Numbered from the stretch's first letter, positions 33,978-43,703 are shown. The stretch: DNA of 64,000 bases from Methanocella_A sp049676595 (GCF_049676595.1 NZ_CP187259.1:1116001-1180000), one strand, 5' to 3'. The notes: generated by a model not told the origin, from the letters alone. Program-made: numbers and translations.

Positions 33978-34844
33978 TCAGTCACCCCTGAACTCTGTCC
34001 GGCCGTCCGGGTAGACTCGCATCGTCGCTCTTCTCGCCGCATAGCACTGCACATTCAGCCCGACTGGCAGGCTGGCGGTGTGGCAGCTTGCCCATTCAAC
34101 ATGCACAGCCAGTGCTGTTGTCCGGCCTCCGAGGCCCATCGGACCTACCCCTGTCCGGTTGATCATGGCCAGCAGTTCAGCTTCAAGCCTTGCCATCGCC
34201 GGGTCGGCGCTGTGCTGGCCGAGCGGCCGCAGCAGGGCTTTTTTGGCCATGGCCATGCACATGTCGGAGCTGCCTCCCAGGCCCACGCCTACGATAACCG
34301 GGGGACAGGGCTTCCCCTCTGCTTTCGCGATCGTCTCTACCACGAACTTGCGGATGCCCTGCACGCCCTGGGACGGGTTCAGCATCGCCAGCGCGCTCAT
34401 GTTCTCCGAGCCCGCTCCTTTGGGCATGTACGAAATCTCCAGGTAGTCCGCATCGTGGAACGAGTAAGCGACGTGCGGCATGTCGATGCCAGTGTTATCT
34501 CCTGTGTTGGCCCGGGTCACCGGGTGGACGACGTTCTTCCGGAGCGGCACTTCTGCAGTCGCCCGCCTTACTGCTGCCGCAAGCACCTCTTCCAGCCTGT
34601 TTATCCTGAACGATCCGAGGGTGACGAAGAACAGGGGAATCCCGGTGTCCTGACACATGGGCAGGGTACATCGTCCGGCCTCCCTGACATTCTCGATCAT
34701 GGCCCCCAGCTCCCTCACGGGCGCTTCGTCAGCTTCGGTCTTCACGGCTTTTTCCAGCTCCGCTATCACGTCGGCAGGCAGCGCGGTCACTGCTCTCCTG
34801 ATCAGCTCGACGGCGGCGTCCTCGACGGTCCTCTCCAGCGACAT
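33978..34844 (-). CDS. fumA: Fumarate hydratase class I, alpha subunit
   Basis: Cluster-binding half of class I fumarase. 288 aa from ATG 34844 (MSLERTVEDAAVELIRRAV); cluster cysteines are likely those in TLPMCQDTG, GSSDMCMAMA and EWASCHTASLPVG. The upstream frame to 34910 lacks homology and no ribosome site is seen, so a short leader or leaderless start is likely. Directly coupled to the beta subunit. Confidence 0.92.
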   Translation of the reverse strand: MSLERTVEDAAVELIRRAVTALPADVIAELEKAVKTEADEAPVRELGAMIENVREAGRCTLPMCQDTGIPLFFVTLGSFRINRLEEVLAAAVRRATAEVPLRKNVVHPVTRANTGDNTGIDMPHVAYSFHDADYLEISYMPKGAGSENMSALAMLNPSQGVQGIRKFVVETIAKAEGKPCPPVIVGVGLGGSSDMCMAMAKKALLRPLGQHSADPAMARLEAELLAMINRTGVGPMGLGGRTTALAVHVEWASCHTASLPVGLNVQCYAARRATMRVYPDGRTEFRGD

Positions 34845-34959
34845 CGGTATGAGGTAGTTCCCATGAGGCTTAATAATTACTTTGTATTGAACTTGTACGC
34901 TCAACCTCAACAGTTCTCACAAGCTTTTTAATCCGGCACGGGCATAACCCGGTGTGACC

Positions 34960-36168
34960 ATGCGCGTCTACATCGAAACGTACGGCTGCACCGCCAACGA
35001 AGCGGATTCTGCGGGCATCAGGGATGCCGTCCTTGCATCGGGCGGAGCCATAGTGGCCGCCCCGGAAGAAGCGGACGCCATCGTCATCAATACTTGCGCC
35101 GTGACAGGCCACACTGCTAACAGCATGACCAGGGCCATCGCACGCTTTCCGGGTAAGCGGGTCATCGTGGCAGGGTGCATGGCTGTGGCGGAGCCGGAAA
35201 GACTCTCAGGCTACGAGGTAGTTGACTCTGCCGGGCCGCTGCCGGTGGTGCGGGCTCTTGGCCTTCGCCCGGGTGCCGGGCTCCCGGTCGCGATGAGCGG
35301 CAGGACTGCGACCATCAAGATAGCCGAAGGCTGCAATGGCCAGTGCTCGTATTGTATAGTGAGGCTAGTGCGCGGCCGCCTGCGCAGCGTGCCGGCAGCA
35401 AAGATCCTCGAAGCCGTCCGCAGGGCGATCGATGCAGGGGCGTCAGAGATCTTCCTGACGGCGCAGGACTCCGGGGCATACGGCCTGGATACGGGGGTGC
35501 GGCTACCCGCACTCATACGGAGTATCGCCTCCATGCCCGGCGATTTCAAGGTGCGCATCGGCATGATGAATCCCTTCTCGGTAGCCGACATCCTGCCAGA
35601 CATGATCGACGTGCTCAACCTTCCCAAGGTTTACAAGTTTGCCCACATACCTGTGCAGTCCGGGTCGGATCGTATCCTGAAGCTGATGCAAAGGCCATAT
35701 ACGGAGCGGGAATACTCTGATATCGTAGCCAGCCTCCGGGCGGGCGTACCCGGGATCACCTTTTCGACCGACTACATCGTGGGGTTCCCCACGGAGACCG
35801 ACGAGGATTTCTGCCTCACTCTGGAAGACCTGCGGACCAACAGGCCGCTGAAGGTGAACATCACCCGCTTCTCCCCGAGGCCGGGTACCCCGGCCGCATC
35901 GCTGCCCGACTTGCTCGAGCGCACCAAAAAAGAGCGCTCCCGCCTGCTGACCGCGCTACATCACGAGGTCACCTCCAGCTACATGCAGGATGCGGTGGGT
36001 AGCCGCAGGACCGTACTTGTGTCAGAGAAGGGCAAGCCGGGCACGGTAATCTCCAGAGATGCCTCGTATAATATGGTAGTAATTCAGGAAGACCTGCCGC
36101 CGGGAATGCGGGCGAACGTGGAAATTTCCGCCGCAAAGACGACTTACATGATCGGGCGGAGATTGTGA
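34960..36168 (+). CDS. tRNA-t6A37 methylthiotransferase (MtaB/CDKAL1-like)
   Basis: Radical SAM enzyme that adds a methylthio group to t6A37 of ANN-decoding tRNAs. 402 aa from ATG 34960: UPF0004 domain with Cys in ETYGCTANEAD, INTCAVTGH and VAGCMAV (auxiliary [4Fe-4S]); radical SAM triad CNGQCSYC at about 127; and a C-terminal TRAM-like RNA-binding region. A GTG two codons upstream is an alternative start. It stands alone, divergent from fumarase. Confidence 0.92.
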   Translation: MRVYIETYGCTANEADSAGIRDAVLASGGAIVAAPEEADAIVINTCAVTGHTANSMTRAIARFPGKRVIVAGCMAVAEPERLSGYEVVDSAGPLPVVRALGLRPGAGLPVAMSGRTATIKIAEGCNGQCSYCIVRLVRGRLRSVPAAKILEAVRRAIDAGASEIFLTAQDSGAYGLDTGVRLPALIRSIASMPGDFKVRIGMMNPFSVADILPDMIDVLNLPKVYKFAHIPVQSGSDRILKLMQRPYTEREYSDIVASLRAGVPGITFSTDYIVGFPTETDEDFCLTLEDLRTNRPLKVNITRFSPRPGTPAASLPDLLERTKKERSRLLTALHHEVTSSYMQDAVGSRRTVLVSEKGKPGTVISRDASYNMVVIQEDLPPGMRANVEISAAKTTYMIGRRL

Positions 36169-36836
36169 TCAGATTTCTCGAAAAGTGATCACTTTTTCTG
36201 GCATCTCTTCACACATATTTTCAATAATAACAAAATATCTCAACGGCCGTATACGTCGACATATTGTAAAAATATCGCTGATACATCGGCGATTTTTCGA
36301 TTAATACATTATTGTCCACGTTATTGTAATAATATGCTAAATTTTTCTGTATTATGGAATAATCTACCTTATTTTGCCCCTTTTTTGCATATAGTAATCT
36401 ATTTATAGATTCAGCAGCAAATATGTGATGTTTACTCGTTTTTAGTGAATATTTATATATAAAAATAATATCGATTCACAAGTTAATTACGTTACTTTAC
36501 ACTACTTTGGAATAAATGTATAAATTTGGTAATTGGCAAATTTAACATATTTATTTGGATTATTTCTTTTCAATTAGTTTGTAATTATATTGAATACCAA
36601 ATGATTGTTTATCGAGACATAAACTTAATATCATTGAAACGCTATATCATTATTGTCTAAGTGGTTAGAGAGAGGTATAATCGATACTGATCGTTTTAGT
36701 TATTCAGCGATTGATAACCTGTCGAAGCACGGCAACATGTGATGCCAGGCTTTCGATACGGGCTTCTCTTTACGGCCGGAATCCGGCTGCTTCGACCACT
36801 TGATATGTTTTGAAATCCTACGGGAGGAGGGAGAAA
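36169..36836 (+). promoter_or_regulatory. 668-bp AT-rich regulatory/leader region of the mcr operon
   Basis: No gene fits here. Its base composition is sharply more AT-rich than the flanking coding DNA. A perfect 16-bp palindrome AAAAGTGATCACTTTT is at 36181-36196, 13 bp after the upstream stop. The strongest TATA box is tttatatataaaaa at about 36451-36464; others are gtataaatttgg (about 36519) and aggtataatcg (about 36675). Use of the first would give a leader of about 350 nt. GGGAGGAGGG immediately precedes mcrB. Confidence 0.55.
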
Positions 36837-38168
36837 ATGCCAAAATATAAGGACAAGATAGACCTGTATGATGACAAGGGAAAGCTTCTGGAGAAGGACG
36901 TCCCACTCGAGGCAATCAGCCCGATCGTCAACCCGGCAATCCGCAAGATCGTTAACCTGACCAAGAGATCCGTCTCCGTCAGCCTTGAAGGCATCGAGGG
37001 TGCCCTTAAGACTGGTAAGGTAGGCGGCAAGGGCAGGCAGGTACTGGGCAAGAGCCTGGACTTACCCCTGACCAAGGACGCAGACAAGATCGCCAAGAAG
37101 ATCGAAGAAATGGTCCGCGTCACCAAGGGCGACGACACCAACGTAAAGGTGCTCGGCGGCGGCAAGAGCCTGCTTGTGCAGGTTCCGACCCAGAGGATCG
37201 AAGCGGGCGCAGAGTTCGTGGCAGGCATCAGCTCTACCGCAACTGCGACCGTCGAGGCTATCCTCGAGATGTACAAGGTTGACATGTTCCAGGGCGCCTA
37301 TGTGAAGGGCGCAGTCTGGGGTATGTACCCGCAGACGATCGACCTCGAGGGCGGCAACGTCAAGTCGATCCTTGATGTCCCCCAGAAGGACGAAGGTGTC
37401 GGCTACGCACTCAGGAACATCCCGACCAACCACTGTGTCATCATCGCAAAGAGAAACGCCATGAACGCAGCTGCCCTGAACTCGATCTTCGAGCAGGCCG
37501 GCGTGTGGGAAATGGGCGACGCAATCGGTCCGTGGGAGAGGTACCAGTTAATGGGCTTCGCATACCAGGGCCTGAACGCGAACAACCTCGTCTACTCCAC
37601 TGTCAAGGAGAACGGCAAGAACGGCACCGTCGGTTCCGTCGTAGCCACCATCGTTGGCAAGGCCGTAGAGGACAAAGTTATTAAAGTCGAGAAGACACTT
37701 CCGTCCGGATATAAGGTGTACACCACGGACGATGTACCGAAGTGGAACGCCTACGCGGCAGCCGGTGTAATGGCAGCCACGATGGTTAACTGCGGTGCTA
37801 TCAGAGGCGCCCAGGCAGTCTCGTCCACTCTGCTGTACTACAACGACCTCATCGAGAGAGAGACCGCACTTCCGGGTGTGGACTTCGGTAAGGTCCAGGG
37901 TACCGCAGTCGGCTTCTCGTTCTTCAGCCACTCGATCTACGGTGGCGGCGGACCGGGTGTGTTCAACGGTAACCACGTCGTTACCAGACACTCCAAGGGC
38001 TTCGCAGTACCTTGCGTATCGGCTGCTTGTGCACTTGATGCAGGCACTCAGATGTTCTCGCCCGAGCACACTTCCAAGGCAATGGAAGTATTCAGCGAGA
38101 TCACTGAGTTCAACCAGCCGCTCGCCGCAGTCGCGAAGGGAGCCAAGGAAATTAAGGACAAGATATAA
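36837..38168 (+). CDS. mcrB: Methyl-coenzyme M reductase beta subunit
   Basis: Beta subunit of the Ni-F430 enzyme that forms methane from methyl-CoM and CoB. 443 aa from ATG 36837 (MPKYKDKIDLYDDKGK), placed by a GGAGG site 8-12 nt upstream. Family signatures include GGGKSLLVQVPTQRIEAGAE and SHSIYGGGGPGVFNGNHVVT. First gene of mcrBDCGA, so the complex's own long leader governs all five genes. Confidence 0.97.
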   Translation: MPKYKDKIDLYDDKGKLLEKDVPLEAISPIVNPAIRKIVNLTKRSVSVSLEGIEGALKTGKVGGKGRQVLGKSLDLPLTKDADKIAKKIEEMVRVTKGDDTNVKVLGGGKSLLVQVPTQRIEAGAEFVAGISSTATATVEAILEMYKVDMFQGAYVKGAVWGMYPQTIDLEGGNVKSILDVPQKDEGVGYALRNIPTNHCVIIAKRNAMNAAALNSIFEQAGVWEMGDAIGPWERYQLMGFAYQGLNANNLVYSTVKENGKNGTVGSVVATIVGKAVEDKVIKVEKTLPSGYKVYTTDDVPKWNAYAAAGVMAATMVNCGAIRGAQAVSSTLLYYNDLIERETALPGVDFGKVQGTAVGFSFFSHSIYGGGGPGVFNGNHVVTRHSKGFAVPCVSAACALDAGTQMFSPEHTSKAMEVFSEITEFNQPLAAVAKGAKEIKDKI

Positions 38169-38199
38169 GACAGGTAACTGAACGCAGCGGAGTTTACGA

Positions 38200-38703
38200 A
38201 TGGTAGCACCGGTTGCCGGGAAAAATCGCCTGATGCAAATCGAGATTTTTCCCGACAGGCTACTCAACATAGAAACTGCACAGGCTCTGCTCACCGAGCT
38301 GAACAAGATCGGCGGGATCACCCGCATGGTCGTGTACGGCCCGCGTCTCCCGAAGGATGATCCGGAAGACCTCCTGGATGGAAAGTTCGATGCCCGCGAG
38401 AAGAAATATCTCGACATCATGGGCGAAAAAGTCGAACTGACCGTCCAGGTGGGACGGATTTTCGTGGAGATCGAGGATCCTGGCGTAAAAGAAAACATCA
38501 CCGAAGCATGTCGGAAGGCTTTGCCTTTCCCGTTCGAGATCAATGAGGGTCTCTATATCCGGACGCAGAAAACGCTGACGGACTACGTGAGAAAAGGCGG
38601 TAAAGTCGACGACATATCTGTGGGCATGTTCGACCCCAGGGCGAAGCCGAAATCTTCGTGCTGCTCGCCAAAGTCGGACGACAGCGAAGAAAAACGGAGA
38701 TGA
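38200..38703 (+). CDS. mcrD: McrD, Mcr operon accessory protein
   Basis: 167 aa, MQIEIFPDRLLNIETAQALL, matching the McrD family. McrD is not part of the final holoenzyme; it associates with Mcr during assembly and is thought to help F430 loading or maturation. The C-terminus ends in a Cys pair and charged tail (SSCCSPKSDDSEEKRR). 31 bp after mcrB. Confidence 0.93.
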   Translation: MVAPVAGKNRLMQIEIFPDRLLNIETAQALLTELNKIGGITRMVVYGPRLPKDDPEDLLDGKFDAREKKYLDIMGEKVELTVQVGRIFVEIEDPGVKENITEACRKALPFPFEINEGLYIRTQKTLTDYVRKGGKVDDISVGMFDPRAKPKSSCCSPKSDDSEEKRR

Positions 38704-38710
38704 AGTAAAA

Positions 38711-39337
38711 ATGCCAATAGACCGTGAGACACAGGTTGTGGATTGCAGAGAAAGCATGGGCCTGGATAAGGGAGGAGGTCTCGCCCAGAGAGGCACCCTT
38801 TCAGAGACGGGCCGGCCCGACGTGGTCGCCATCGCCATGACTCCCGGGAGGCGGCACATAACCAAGCCAGTTTGCGAGATCACCCACGGGCTCAGGAAGG
38901 AAGGCGTCCAGGTATCTGTCCTGGTGCTCTATTCCGGCGGCGGCGTGCCCTCCGATGCGGAGGACGCAGCCATCGGCCACGGGCCTAAGTTCGGCTTGAA
39001 CGAGAAGGAGATCGAGCAGATACGCCGGCACAAAGTGGCATTGATACATCTGGGCAACGTGAAATCCCACGTCATCTACAAAGCCAGGGATATCCTGCGC
39101 TTCGTAGACATCCCCGCAATCATCGTCTGTCAGGCCCCGGTAGACTTCGAGGACTTCGCCCGCATCGGCGTCAGGACCCGCGTGGTCCAGCCGCCCGAGG
39201 ACAAAGTCGAAACACAAGGAACAGTCGTTGAGATCGTAACCGGTATCACGAGAGGTCAGACTTGCGCTAGAGACAAGCTGAACGAGATCGTGAAGCATAT
39301 CATCAGCCTAAACCCGCAAAAGCTCACTACAAAGTAG
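38711..39337 (+). CDS. mcrC: McrC, Mcr activation-complex protein
   Basis: 208 aa, family signatures RETQVVDCRESMGLDKGGGL and VLYSGGGVPSDAED. McrC belongs to the multi-protein complex that activates Mcr by ATP-dependent reduction of F430 Ni(II) to Ni(I). Seven bases after mcrD. Confidence 0.94.
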   Translation: MPIDRETQVVDCRESMGLDKGGGLAQRGTLSETGRPDVVAIAMTPGRRHITKPVCEITHGLRKEGVQVSVLVLYSGGGVPSDAEDAAIGHGPKFGLNEKEIEQIRRHKVALIHLGNVKSHVIYKARDILRFVDIPAIIVCQAPVDFEDFARIGVRTRVVQPPEDKVETQGTVVEIVTGITRGQTCARDKLNEIVKHIISLNPQKLTTK

Positions 39338-39349
39338 GAGTTGAATGAT

Positions 39350-40108
39350 ATGGCATACAAACCACAGTTCTACCCAGGTAAGACTTCTGTGGCCCAGAAC
39401 CGTAAGAAGTTCATGGACCCCTCATACAAGATGGAGAAGCTCAGGAGCCTCTCCGATGACGACATCGTCATCATGCTGGGACACCGCGCTCCGGGTTCCG
39501 CATACAAGACCATCCACCCGCCCTTAACCGAGAGCAACGAGCCGGACTGCCCGATCCGCAAGATCGTGGAGCCGACCCCCGGCGCAAAGGCAGGCGACAG
39601 GATCAGGTACAACCAGTACGCTGACTCTATGTACTTCGCCCCGATGGTCCCGTACCTCAGGTCATGGATGGCATGCACCAGGTACAGGGGAGTAGACCCA
39701 GGCACCCTGTCCGGCAGGCAGATCATCGAAGCTCGTGAGAGAGACCTTGAGAAGATCACCAAGGAAACCTTCGAGACCGAGATGTTCGACCCCGCCAGGG
39801 AGTCCCTCAGAGGCTGCACCGTGCACGGCCACTCGCTCAGGCTGAACGAGAACGGCATGATGTTCGACATGCTGCAGAGGCAGGTTCTGGACAAGACCGG
39901 AGCCGTCATGGCAGTCAAGGACCAGGTCGGCGACCCGCTCGACCGCAAGGTCAACCTCGGCAAGCCCATGACCGAAGCAGAGCTCAAGAAGAGAACGACC
40001 ATCTACAGGATCGATGGCGTTTCCTTCAGGTCCGACGACGAGGTAGTTGGCTGGGTCCAGAGGATTTTCACCCTCAGGACAAAGTGCGGCTTCTACCCGA
40101 AGGTGTAA
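39350..40108 (+). CDS. mcrG: Methyl-coenzyme M reductase gamma subunit
   Basis: 252 aa from ATG 39350, with GGAG nine bases upstream at the mcrC stop. Signatures: YKPQFYPGKTSVAQNRKKFM, LGHRAPGSAYKTIHPPL and RGCTVHGHSLRLNENGMMFD. Completes the alpha2beta2gamma2 hexamer with McrA and McrB. Confidence 0.97.
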   Translation: MAYKPQFYPGKTSVAQNRKKFMDPSYKMEKLRSLSDDDIVIMLGHRAPGSAYKTIHPPLTESNEPDCPIRKIVEPTPGAKAGDRIRYNQYADSMYFAPMVPYLRSWMACTRYRGVDPGTLSGRQIIEARERDLEKITKETFETEMFDPARESLRGCTVHGHSLRLNENGMMFDMLQRQVLDKTGAVMAVKDQVGDPLDRKVNLGKPMTEAELKKRTTIYRIDGVSFRSDDEVVGWVQRIFTLRTKCGFYPKV

Positions 40109-40123
40109 GGAGAGGTGAGCTAA

Positions 40124-41794
40124 ATGGCAGTTAAGGAAACTCAGAAGAGATTCATCAAGGCAATGAAGAAGAAGTTCGCCGAAGAGCCGACCGCCCAGGT
40201 AACCAAGTACAAGTACGAGGGTTACACCCAGTCCAAGAGAAAGGTCGAGTTCAAGAAGTCCGGCGACGCAATCGCGAAGAAGAGAGGCATCTCCATGTAC
40301 AACCCAATGGTGCACATGGGAGGTATCCCCCTCGGTCAGAGGCAGCTGATGAACTATGTAGTCAGCGGCACTGACATCGCAGTAGAAGGCGACGACCTGC
40401 ACTTCGTCAACAACGCTGCAATGCAGCAGTTCTGGGATGAAATCCGCAGGACCGTCATCGTCGGCCTTGACACCGCTCACGCCACCCTCGAGAAGAGGTT
40501 AGGCAAGACCGTCACCCCCGAGACCATCAGCAACTACCTGGCAGTGCTCAACCACGCAATGCCCGGCGCAGCAGTCGTTCAGGAACACATGGTCGAGACC
40601 CACCCGGGCCTCACCGACGACTGCTTCGTCAAGGTCTTCACCGGTGACGACGAGCTCGCCGACTCCATCGACAAGCAGTACGTCCTGGACATCAACAAGG
40701 CATTCCCCAAGGAGCAGGCCGCCCAGCTCAAGAAGGCTATCGGCAAGCAGCTGTTCCAGGCTGTCCACATCCCGACCATCGTAGTCAGGACTTGCGACGG
40801 TGGCACCACCTCCAGGTGGTCCGCAATGCAGATCGGCATGTCGTTCATCGACGCATACAAGATGTGCGCCGGTGAGGCAGCAGTCGCAGACCTCGCATTC
40901 GCCGCCAAGCACGCATCGGTCGTCGAGATGGGTAACCTCCTGCCCGCAAGGCGTGCCCGTGGCCCCAACGAGCCCGGTGGAGTATCCTTCGGCTTCCTGG
41001 CAGACATTGTCCAGACCCACAGGAAATACCCGGACGACCCCGTGAAGTCCTCGCTCGAGACCGTCGCATCCGGCTGCATGCTGTACGACCAGATCTGGCT
41101 CGGCAGCTACATGTCCGGTGGTGTCGGTTTCACCCAGTATGCAACCGCTGCATACACTGACGACATCCTCGATGACTTCTGCTACTACGGCTACGACTAC
41201 GTCAAGGGCAAGTACGGTGTCGCCAAGGCGCCCAACACCATGGACGTTGTTAACGACATCGGCACTGAAGTCACCCTGTACGGCATCGAGCAGTACGAGA
41301 AGTACCCGACCACCCTCGAGGACCACTTCGGTGGCTCGCAGAGGGCGACAGTCCTGTCCGCAGCAGCAGGTGTCACCACCTCTATCGCGACCGGAAACGC
41401 CAACGCCGGCCTGTCGGCCTGGTACCTGTCCATGTACCTGCACAAGGAAGCATGGGGCAGGCTGGGCTTCTTCGGCTACGACCTGCAGGACCAGTGCGGT
41501 GCAACCAACGTGTTCTCCTGCCGGTCCGACGAGGGCGCAATCGACGAGCTGAGGGGTCCGAACTACCCGAACTACGCAATGAACGTAGGCCACCAGGGTG
41601 GCTACACCGGTATCGCCGGTGCCGCTCACTACGCCCGCGGCGATGCGTGGACTGCAAGTCCGCTCATCAAGATTTGCTTCGCAGACAAGAGCCTTGCCTT
41701 CGACTTCACCGAGCCGAGGAAGGAGTTTGCCCGCGGCGCAATCCGCGAGTTCATGCCGGCTGGCGAGAGGTCTCTCGTCATCCCCGCAAAGTAA
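40124..41794 (+). CDS. mcrA: Methyl-coenzyme M reductase alpha subunit
   Basis: Catalytic subunit, 556 aa. By alignment to the well-known M. marburgensis numbering (offset +6), the modified residues are: His263 (1-N-methyl-His) in AAKHASVVEMG, Arg277 (5-methyl-Arg) in LPARRARGPNEPGG, Gly451 (thioglycine) in LGFFGYDLQDQCG, Asp456 (didehydro-Asp) and Cys458 (S-methyl-Cys). The residues are seen; whether each is modified here is inference. The ycaO-tfuA pair that makes the thioglycine is 10 kb downstream. Very Gly/Tyr-rich near the active site. Last gene of the mcr operon. Confidence 0.98.
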   Translation: MAVKETQKRFIKAMKKKFAEEPTAQVTKYKYEGYTQSKRKVEFKKSGDAIAKKRGISMYNPMVHMGGIPLGQRQLMNYVVSGTDIAVEGDDLHFVNNAAMQQFWDEIRRTVIVGLDTAHATLEKRLGKTVTPETISNYLAVLNHAMPGAAVVQEHMVETHPGLTDDCFVKVFTGDDELADSIDKQYVLDINKAFPKEQAAQLKKAIGKQLFQAVHIPTIVVRTCDGGTTSRWSAMQIGMSFIDAYKMCAGEAAVADLAFAAKHASVVEMGNLLPARRARGPNEPGGVSFGFLADIVQTHRKYPDDPVKSSLETVASGCMLYDQIWLGSYMSGGVGFTQYATAAYTDDILDDFCYYGYDYVKGKYGVAKAPNTMDVVNDIGTEVTLYGIEQYEKYPTTLEDHFGGSQRATVLSAAAGVTTSIATGNANAGLSAWYLSMYLHKEAWGRLGFFGYDLQDQCGATNVFSCRSDEGAIDELRGPNYPNYAMNVGHQGGYTGIAGAAHYARGDAWTASPLIKICFADKSLAFDFTEPRKEFARGAIREFMPAGERSLVIPAK

Positions 41795-41807
41795 GTACGG
41801 GAATTCT

Positions 41808-41827
41808 CTGGAGCCGCAAGGCTCCAG
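41808..41827 (+). terminator. mcr operon terminator with GCAA tetraloop
   Basis: CTGGAGCC-GCAA-GGCTCCAG, perfect 8-bp stem and GNRA loop, followed by cttctttctttttt. 14 bp after the mcrA stop. Confidence 0.8.
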
Positions 41828-41966
41828 CTTCTTTCTTTTTTCGACGTTTAGTTATTATTTTAAGTATTTTATATTACATAATGGCGGTACTCTATGCCAT
41901 TTTTAAAATTACTGTCTCGAAAGTTTTATTACTCAGCAAGCCTTTGATAAAATGATAGTTTAGCGC

Positions 41967-42010
41967 TAATTATGGATGTTTGTCCCAATACCGATCCATA
42001 ATTATAAAAT
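41967..42010 (+). promoter_or_regulatory. mtr promoter with inverted repeat overlapping the TATA box
   Basis: TAATTATGGAT (41967-41977) and ATCCATAATTA (41994-42004) are perfect 11-bp arms 16 nt apart. The right arm runs into the TATA-like attataaaat (42001-42010). AAAGGAGGATAACAC then leads to mtrE ATG 42027. The placement suggests a dimeric regulator that competes with TBP, but no factor is identified. Confidence 0.6.
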
Positions 42011-42026
42011 TAAAGGAGGATAACAC

Positions 42027-42920
42027 ATGGATGAATTGGCAGTTAGCCTTGGAACCCTCGCACTGATGGGCGCTTGCGCAACCATCGCGGGAGCAGCCGA
42101 GGACCTTGAATCCGACTTCGGTTCACAGTCCAACGCAAACTCTCAGGTGCAGCTGGCTCCACAGGTAGGCTATCTTCACCGTATATACAACAAAGCGGTT
42201 TGCGGTGAGCCTGTTGCCTATGGGCTTTTAGCCGCGACTGGTGCTGCTATTGCTCTGGCGCTCGCCACAGCATTTAGCCTCAACATAGTCATATCGTTGG
42301 CTCTCGGCGCAACGATCGCAGCGTTGATGTATGGTGTGTACGCTACGACGGCATATATGGGCAGGATCACCGGCCAGAAGAGGTTCGGCCAGCCTGTATA
42401 TCTTGACGTATTGCTGGTAACTACACCTTCAATTATTGCACATGCATTTATCGCAACGATGGCAATCGCAACTTTCTCGTACCTTTTGAATGTAATCATT
42501 GGACAACCCTTCCCGTTCCCGATTCTCGCTCTTCTGTGGGGTATCATGACTGGCGGTATGGGCTCTGCAGTCGGTGACGTACACTACGGTGCCGAGAGGC
42601 AGTACCAGGCCAAGCCATTCGGTATGGGCCTTCCGATCGCCAGCTCGGGCAAGATCATCCAGAAGGGTGAGGCAGGCCTGAGGAGCAGCACTGATATCGC
42701 CGGTTTCTGCGTGAAGCACGGCGGCCCGCTGACCGGTCTCGGCCTTGGCCTGACGGTCTTCGTGGACCTGTGGAGACACATCATCTTCATCGAGTTCGCG
42801 AACGGCTGGGGCGCCATGATCGCCGGTCTCATCATTGTACTGGTTATCGTCGCGTTCAACAGGATCATCGAGATCTGGGCAAGAAAGAACTATGGTGCAT
42901 ACAGGGAAGCGGAGGACTAA
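42027..42920 (+). CDS. mtrE: Tetrahydromethanopterin S-methyltransferase subunit E
   Basis: Membrane subunit of Mtr, which transfers methyl from H4MPT to CoM and exports Na+. 297 aa, about six or seven helices, with conserved GAAEDLESDFGSQSNANSQV near residue 22 and HKVYNKAV-like HRIYNKAVCGEP. A strong AAAGGAGG site precedes it. First gene of the mtr operon, and follows mcrA by 232 bp. Confidence 0.96.
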   Translation: MDELAVSLGTLALMGACATIAGAAEDLESDFGSQSNANSQVQLAPQVGYLHRIYNKAVCGEPVAYGLLAATGAAIALALATAFSLNIVISLALGATIAALMYGVYATTAYMGRITGQKRFGQPVYLDVLLVTTPSIIAHAFIATMAIATFSYLLNVIIGQPFPFPILALLWGIMTGGMGSAVGDVHYGAERQYQAKPFGMGLPIASSGKIIQKGEAGLRSSTDIAGFCVKHGGPLTGLGLGLTVFVDLWRHIIFIEFANGWGAMIAGLIIVLVIVAFNRIIEIWARKNYGAYREAED

Positions 42921-42923
42921 AAC

Positions 42924-43700
42924 ATGGATCCGTTAACTCTCGTAATTATCGTCGCATGCATCGGCCTCGGCGGCCTTCTGGTCGGTCTGGGTGTCCACTT
43001 CGTGCCTGTCGGCGGTGCCCCTGCCGCAATGGCACAGGCAACCGGTATCGGCACTGGTACGACCATGCTGGCAGCTTCGTCCGGTTTCCTGGGCCTGATC
43101 AGCGCAGGTCTGGTAACAGAAGAAATTATCATTGGCAAGATCAGCTACCCCGGCTTTGCAGAAGCAGTTGCTAACGGCACGCTCTTCACCATCGCCGGCA
43201 TCACCGCCAACATCGGCGCTATCGGCATCATCATGGTAGCCGGTATCATCGGCGCAATGCTGATGATCGCAATCCTGTGCGTAGTGCCCAATGTATTATA
43301 CATCTTCGGACTCGGTGTCCCCCTCGCCTCGGCCAAGGTCAAGTTCGACCCCATCACCGGCGACAGGCAGGACGTCTACGTCACCAAGGGTACCGAAGGC
43401 CACGGCACGCCCACTGTCGCAGTCGTAAGCTCGCTCATCGGCGGCTTCCTCGCAGGCACCGGCGGCGCTCTGACCTACCTGGCTCTCCTGGCTGGCGGGT
43501 TCTCCATCGCGGCAGCAGCATTCGTCGCAATCGGCATCTTCTTCGTGAACTCGGTTCTCGCCTCGTACAACATCGCAGGTACGATCGAAGGCTTCCACGA
43601 CCCGAAGTTCAAGAGGTGGCCGAGGGCATTCATCGCATGTCTGCTCGCATCCGTTGTCCTGGGTATCTGGGCGGCTGCAATCATCTACATGGGGGCTTAA
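42924..43700 (+). CDS. mtrD: Tetrahydromethanopterin S-methyltransferase subunit D
   Basis: 258-aa membrane subunit, about six helices, with the conserved cytoplasmic loop FDPITGDRQDVYVTKGTEGH and C-terminal NIAGTIEGFHDPKFKRW. D, E and C form the proposed Na+ path. Starts 3 bp after mtrE and ends 3 bp before mtrC. Confidence 0.96.
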   Translation: MDPLTLVIIVACIGLGGLLVGLGVHFVPVGGAPAAMAQATGIGTGTTMLAASSGFLGLISAGLVTEEIIIGKISYPGFAEAVANGTLFTIAGITANIGAIGIIMVAGIIGAMLMIAILCVVPNVLYIFGLGVPLASAKVKFDPITGDRQDVYVTKGTEGHGTPTVAVVSSLIGGFLAGTGGALTYLALLAGGFSIAAAAFVAIGIFFVNSVLASYNIAGTIEGFHDPKFKRWPRAFIACLLASVVLGIWAAAIIYMGA

Positions 43701-43703
43701 ACA

